Of a stretch of 28,482 nt of DNA, positions 25,259 to 28,482 are shown piece by piece. This DNA is from JADCRZ01 sp039921525 (GTDB lineage Bacteria > Bacteroidota > Bacteroidia > Chitinophagales > Chitinophagaceae), in contig JBDSBP010000248.1 in the NCBI GenBank assembly GCA_039921525.1, positions 1 through 28,482 of the forward strand. Reading direction: 5' to 3'. Positions within the stretch are counted from its first letter, which is position 1; every line of letters begins with the position of its first letter. The notes under the pieces were generated by a model that was not told the DNA's origin, made no database searches, and saw only the letters and a program-made list of their open reading frames with translations. The position numbers and the translations under genes are program-made.

Positions 25259-25429
25259 CTACTCTGCCCCGCTAATCATTCTAAAATACCTGCCCACCCA
25301 ATAAGGCAATAAATATACATAACCACCACTTAATTCTGCTAAAGCATTTGATTTGCTGTCTAAAGTAAAAAGATTTCTGTTATGTTTATTCTTCGTTTGC
25401 TCTTCAGGTGGCAAAATTCCTAAAATGGT
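25259..25429 (-). pseudogene. C-terminal relic of a propeller/toroid paralogue
   Basis: The minus strand encodes 56 residues ending in a stop (TAG at 25259-25261): ILPPEEQTKNKHNRNLFTLD, then VYLLPYWVGRYFRMISGAE. This closely matches the end of the intact protein at 25535-27814 (VLPPDESPIKRHNANLFTLD, then IWLLPYWMGRYFGVIS). Just upstream of the match the frame meets a TAA (25430-25432), and the rest of the gene is absent. No start codon or ribosome-binding site is seen, so it is a 3' fragment left by deletion or recombination. Confidence 0.85.
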
Positions 25430-25447
25430 TTAGTTTTGGATAGACCC

Positions 25448-25502
25448 TGTTTTAACCTATACGGTTTGAACCCGGAGTGCCAGCGCTAAAAACGCAAACC
25501 TT
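25448..25502 (-). repeat. Palindromic dispersed repeat, copy 2
   Basis: Read on the minus strand this matches the repeat at 8346-8403: AAGGTTTG (25495-25502), a GC-rich GCGCTGGCACTCCGGG loop, GGTTCAAACC, then TATAGGTTAAAACAG. One stem base differs. It lies between the 3' relic and the stop of the intact paralogue, where it may mark a rearrangement joint. Confidence 0.75.
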
Positions 25503-25534
25503 ACAGCTTTTTCTTCGACAGATGAACCATAATT

Positions 25535-27814
25535 TCATTTAAGTTTCTTTTCATTCAGTGATGAAGTTTCAACAGGTGCACTGATCACACCAAAATACCT
25601 GCCCATCCAATAAGGCAGTAACCAGATATCTCCGGCACTATTTTCAGAGCGGCCATTACTTCCTCCATCAAGGGTGAAAAGATTTGCATTATGCCGTTTA
25701 ATCGGCGATTCGTCGGGGGGCAGGACTTCTTTAATTGTTTGTCCCCGAAAATTATGAGCAATAAATTCGATGTCCTTTCGTTGGCTGTTGGTGACCCGCC
25801 AGTTGATAAGATCCAATGGATAGCGTTGCAGGTAACCAATGGATTCTTCCAGGTCAAAATCCTTTATGCCGGTCATGGCCGTTACAATATTCCAGGCAGC
25901 TTCTTTTTCCGGCCTTTCTGCTTCCCAATGATCGATGATGGATGAGCGGAACTTTGCTTTCAACGTATCGTTTAATGCATACCGGTAGAGACCCCAATAC
26001 CCAAGGAAATACATCTCATCATCAGAATGGTTCCAGCCAGATGATAATAGTTTACTGAGGGTATCGGATTCGCCGGGGGCTTCCGCGATGCTCTTCATCG
26101 GACGCATAAGGTTTTGGAGATAGCCATATTTTTGAATCAGTTCGAATGCTTTGTCCTTGTAAATTTTTTTATGGGTGAAGTGAAAGGCCGTCTGCAACAT
26201 GGCGATAATATTGGATGATGTGATCTTCCGGTCGCCCACCATTACCGGCATGGCGTTTACATATTCAGGATTCCATCTTCCCCAACGGGTGGGCTTGCCA
26301 TCCCAATCAATAAGGTAAAAATCATGTTCAACAATATGTTGCATTAGCGTATCGATCAACCGGATGGCCCTGCTCTTAAGATCTGCATCATCAATAAGTT
26401 CTGCGATGGCGCCAAAGACAAAAATATGGCCAATGGCTTCATCGCTGCTGGTGGTTGACTTCCAGTCCCATTGGGGATCTTCTGCCTTTCTCCATAAATC
26501 CTTGTCGGCAGATTCATATCCTCTTCTTTCAAAAGATCTTGCCGGGAAACCTTTGACCGGGTTGATGGTATACAACCGTTCCATAGCGTCGAAAGATTCG
26601 CGGCAGTTCTTCAGCGCTTCGGGAGAGCGTGTTACAGCGTAGCGGAATACTTCTGCGCCAAGATACATAGATGTCCAAAGCCCGTCGTTATCCGAATCTT
26701 CCAGGATGCCCGTATCAGGGTCACCGTTAGTCATTCTTGAAATGGTGGCATTAAAGCCATTACGGATATGCCTTTCGCGCACCTGTTTTTCAAAAAACAT
26801 TGCTTTATCATAGAGGCTCATTGGCTGAAAGTGTATCTCACCCAATCCTTTGTCGGTGAGCAACAGTACAGACCATTTTTCTCCCTTGGCGATATCAACA
26901 ATATTATCAGAGGGTATCCAACGTGCGGAGGCATAGTAATCGAATTTTCCATCATCCCGTAACATAAAAGCCCCTTTAGTAGAACCAAACCATATCTTCT
27001 TGTCAATGACTTTCACCACAGTAAGATTTGTATTGGGAAGTTTTTTACGGATATCTCCAATCACTGTTCCGGAATCTGCATTGATGGTAAGGTAACCCTC
27101 ATGTGTACCCACTATCAACGCCTTATTGTTATCAGACAGGGTGAAACAGGTTAATCCACTTCCAGTATATTTTGTACGAAGTGATTGATCCTTTATTGAA
27201 AAAAGAGCAACAGATTTTTCTCCCAGCAGCCAGAAAGCATTTCTTGTTTTATCGAAAAGAATATCAACAACTTTATCCTCCGACTTTCCTGTCCAGGCTG
27301 AACCTGATTCTTTCAGGTATTGAAGACCGTTACCATCGCTAAGAAGGAAGGAAAAACCAGGGCCACCGCTAAACACGCTGGCACCAGGCAGGGTATGTTT
27401 GGCGTATAGTTTACCCGCCCAGGCATTACTTAACACCGCCTTGTCATCCAGGTAAACAAACTGGTTTTCATACAACAACACGTTCGTTATTTTTTTGTCA
27501 AGCATGGGCCGGTAGAAAAGGTCAGGAACCAATTGGCCGGGATAAAGCAAAGCTCCCGCGGAAGGTCTTAGCAGGCCGGAAGAAGAATAAACCTGCACCA
27601 CGCCGTTACGGTCGCACAGCACTTTTTGCAGGCGGATGCTGTCGCCGGTTTTCAATGGGGCACTGCCTTTGGGCAGTTCATACTTTACGCTAAAATTTTG
27701 TCGGTAGGCGACATCCTTGTAAACAGGTTGCCCGGCAGCAGGCCGCTGGCCAGAAATTTTCGAAGCCATGATTAGTAAAGAAAAGAAAAGCAACAAGTGC
27801 GTAGATAATTTCAT
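25535..27814 (-). CDS. Secreted protein with N-terminal beta-propeller and C-terminal alpha/alpha-toroid domain, function unknown
   Basis: This 759-residue protein has a Sec signal peptide (residues 1-22, cleavage near KISGQ). Residues about 50-335 have repeated beta-strand blades with WLLGEKSVALFSIKDQSL, KALIVGTHEGYLTIN and IWFGSTKGAFMLRDDGKFDY, like the propellers of hybrid two-component sensors. From about 340 the sequence turns helical with (alpha/alpha)-toroid character: D373-S-D-N-D377-G-L-W380, YLGAEVFRYAVTRSPEAL, a TSSDEAIGHIFVFGAIAEL helix, WGRWNPEYVN and SGWNHSDDEMYFLGYWGLY. It ends with LFTLDGG and LLPYWMGRYF. A six-hairpin-glycosidase-like catalytic domain is plausible, with the Asp-rich segment as a candidate site, but I cannot name a family. 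Two truncated relatives flank it on the same strand. The first gene upstream ends 84 bp away. Confidence 0.75.
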   Translation of the reverse strand: MKLSTHLLLFFSLLIMASKISGQRPAAGQPVYKDVAYRQNFSVKYELPKGSAPLKTGDSIRLQKVLCDRNGVVQVYSSSGLLRPSAGALLYPGQLVPDLFYRPMLDKKITNVLLYENQFVYLDDKAVLSNAWAGKLYAKHTLPGASVFSGGPGFSFLLSDGNGLQYLKESGSAWTGKSEDKVVDILFDKTRNAFWLLGEKSVALFSIKDQSLRTKYTGSGLTCFTLSDNNKALIVGTHEGYLTINADSGTVIGDIRKKLPNTNLTVVKVIDKKIWFGSTKGAFMLRDDGKFDYYASARWIPSDNIVDIAKGEKWSVLLLTDKGLGEIHFQPMSLYDKAMFFEKQVRERHIRNGFNATISRMTNGDPDTGILEDSDNDGLWTSMYLGAEVFRYAVTRSPEALKNCRESFDAMERLYTINPVKGFPARSFERRGYESADKDLWRKAEDPQWDWKSTTSSDEAIGHIFVFGAIAELIDDADLKSRAIRLIDTLMQHIVEHDFYLIDWDGKPTRWGRWNPEYVNAMPVMVGDRKITSSNIIAMLQTAFHFTHKKIYKDKAFELIQKYGYLQNLMRPMKSIAEAPGESDTLSKLLSSGWNHSDDEMYFLGYWGLYRYALNDTLKAKFRSSIIDHWEAERPEKEAAWNIVTAMTGIKDFDLEESIGYLQRYPLDLINWRVTNSQRKDIEFIAHNFRGQTIKEVLPPDESPIKRHNANLFTLDGGSNGRSENSAGDIWLLPYWMGRYFGVISAPVETSSLNEKKLK

Positions 27815-27898
27815 ACGTGTTTATTTATGTGCTGATAATAATTTTTTAAAGACGCTTCGTTCTTCTTTGGCTCTCCGGGCATCCCTGGCTATTGCGAA

Positions 27899-28306
27899 CT
27901 ATTGAATCATTTTTAGATAACGGCCCATCCAGTAAGGTAATAACCAGAAGACAGGTTCGCGCTCCACGGAAGGATTGCCGTTGACCGCTTTCCAGGGATT
28001 TGTATCCCATCGAACTGTTGCCCGCATGTTGGCAGGGGGTAGTTCATTCACCCGCAATTCATCTATAATTGGTTGGTGTACCAGCCAGATATCTTCTCTC
28101 TTTGTGTGATCGATGTTCCAGCTAACAAGGTCAAGTGGAATGTCGATAAAAAAGTCTATGGAAGCAGCCAGTTCCAATTTCTTATTTCTTGAATAGCAGT
28201 ACATAAAATTGATCTGCGGATTGTGGTTATTGACACGTTTTTTCATCCAGTTGTCCATATGTTGTTGGTACCAGGCTTTTAGTTGTGATCGCGCTGGTAC
28301 CCCCAC
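27899..28306 (-). pseudogene. 5'-truncated paralogue of the propeller/toroid protein
   Basis: A 135-codon frame opening with GTG at 28304-28306 encodes only the last helical part of the family: FIDIPLDLVSWNIDHTKRED, then ELPPANMRATVRWDTNPWKA and WLLPYWMGRYLKMIQ. It aligns with about residues 630-750 of the intact protein downstream (YPLDLINWRVTNSQRKDIEF, VLPPDE, LLPYWMGRY). There is no signal peptide and the putative GTG start falls inside a dispersed repeat sequence (CCCCACAAACGCC at 28301-28313). The 5' four-fifths of the gene is therefore missing and replaced by repeat sequence. The remaining frame is intact, so the loss may be recent. Confidence 0.8.
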
Positions 28307-28482
28307 AAACGCCTTGTTACTGCGGATACATCTGATATTTATAAACGATCCCGATAATATTCTTTCAGTTTGGAATGCAATCAGGGTGGGGGCAAGCCCT
28401 CCCTTTTTATACCGGATACGTCTGGTATTTTATAAACGATCCCGATAATATTCTGTCAGGTTCGTATGCAGTCAGGGCGGGC
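28300..28482 (+). repeat. 90-bp tandem repeat with GC hairpin, running off the window
   Basis: Unit 1 begins at 28323 (CGGATACATCTGATATTT) and unit 2 at 28413 (CGGATACGTCTGGTATTTT); the period is 90 bp. Both contain ATAAACGATCCCGATAATATTCT. Unit 1 ends in a GGTGGGGGCAAGCCCTCCC hairpin (28385-28403) and unit 2 is cut by the window edge inside the matching CAGGGCGGGC. The leader CCCCACAAACGCC (28301-28313) and the hairpin also occur at 10-41. More units probably lie beyond the window. Confidence 0.85.

Noticed and set aside
28323..28482. Possible CRISPR or integron repeats at the window end
   Set aside because: The whole 90-bp unit is conserved, including the part that would be a spacer, and no associated integrase or cas gene is visible.

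Overview
The window looks like a chromosomal accessory stretch of a Bacteroidota genome, most likely family Chitinophagaceae or a close relative. The markers are a C-terminal type IX secretion sorting domain (15306-16487), an ECF sigma factor paired with a one-TM/outer-membrane-barrel protein (16622-18791), a DUF4838 protein, a decayed SusD-like gene, many Sec or lipoprotein signal peptides and weak Shine-Dalgarno sites. The family assignment is inference. I see no rRNA, tRNA, CRISPR array, transposase, phage gene or defence system.

Layout. 1-5329, minus strand: a DinB-family protein, then a cluster that reads GH63-type glucosidase -> aquaporin -> SDR dehydrogenase, with a heptanucleotide repeat before the SDR gene. 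5427-8896, plus strand: a secreted DUF2059 protein, a 216-bp inverted-repeat element, a DUF4838 secreted protein and a small membrane protein. 8990-9461: the remains of a SusD-like gene ending at a second heptamer repeat. 9490-15016, plus strand: an apparent operon of a c-type-heme lipoprotein dehydrogenase of the planctomycete type followed by two paralogous seven-bladed FG-GAP propellers, the first interrupted by one amber codon. 15306-18791, minus strand: a PKD/T9SS protein and the sigma/anti-sigma-like pair, separated from the operon by palindromic repeats. 19107-21748, plus strand: a two-gene molybdenum hydroxylase (IorA/IorB type), followed by a small broken reading frame. 22173-24883, minus strand: an outer-membrane barrel protein, an N-acetylglucosamine-kinase-like protein and a Gfo/Idh/MocA oxidoreductase. 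24936-28482: a second copy of the inverted-repeat element, then one intact and two truncated copies of an unusual propeller plus alpha/alpha-toroid protein, and 90-bp tandem repeats running off the window.

The strongest unexplained signal is the pair of inverted-repeat elements (6035-6250 and 24936-25149). Each has about 72-bp arms around a core of exactly 71 bp. The four arms keep the same hairpins while their stem sequences differ by paired changes. This indicates selection on structure, either as RNA or as single-stranded DNA. A second theme is decay: five broken genes (SusD relic, FG-GAP amber, a 97-codon frame with an internal stop, and two 3' fragments of the propeller/toroid family). 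Several of these lie next to dispersed repeats, so repeat-associated rearrangement of an old glycan-use region is a reasonable inference.
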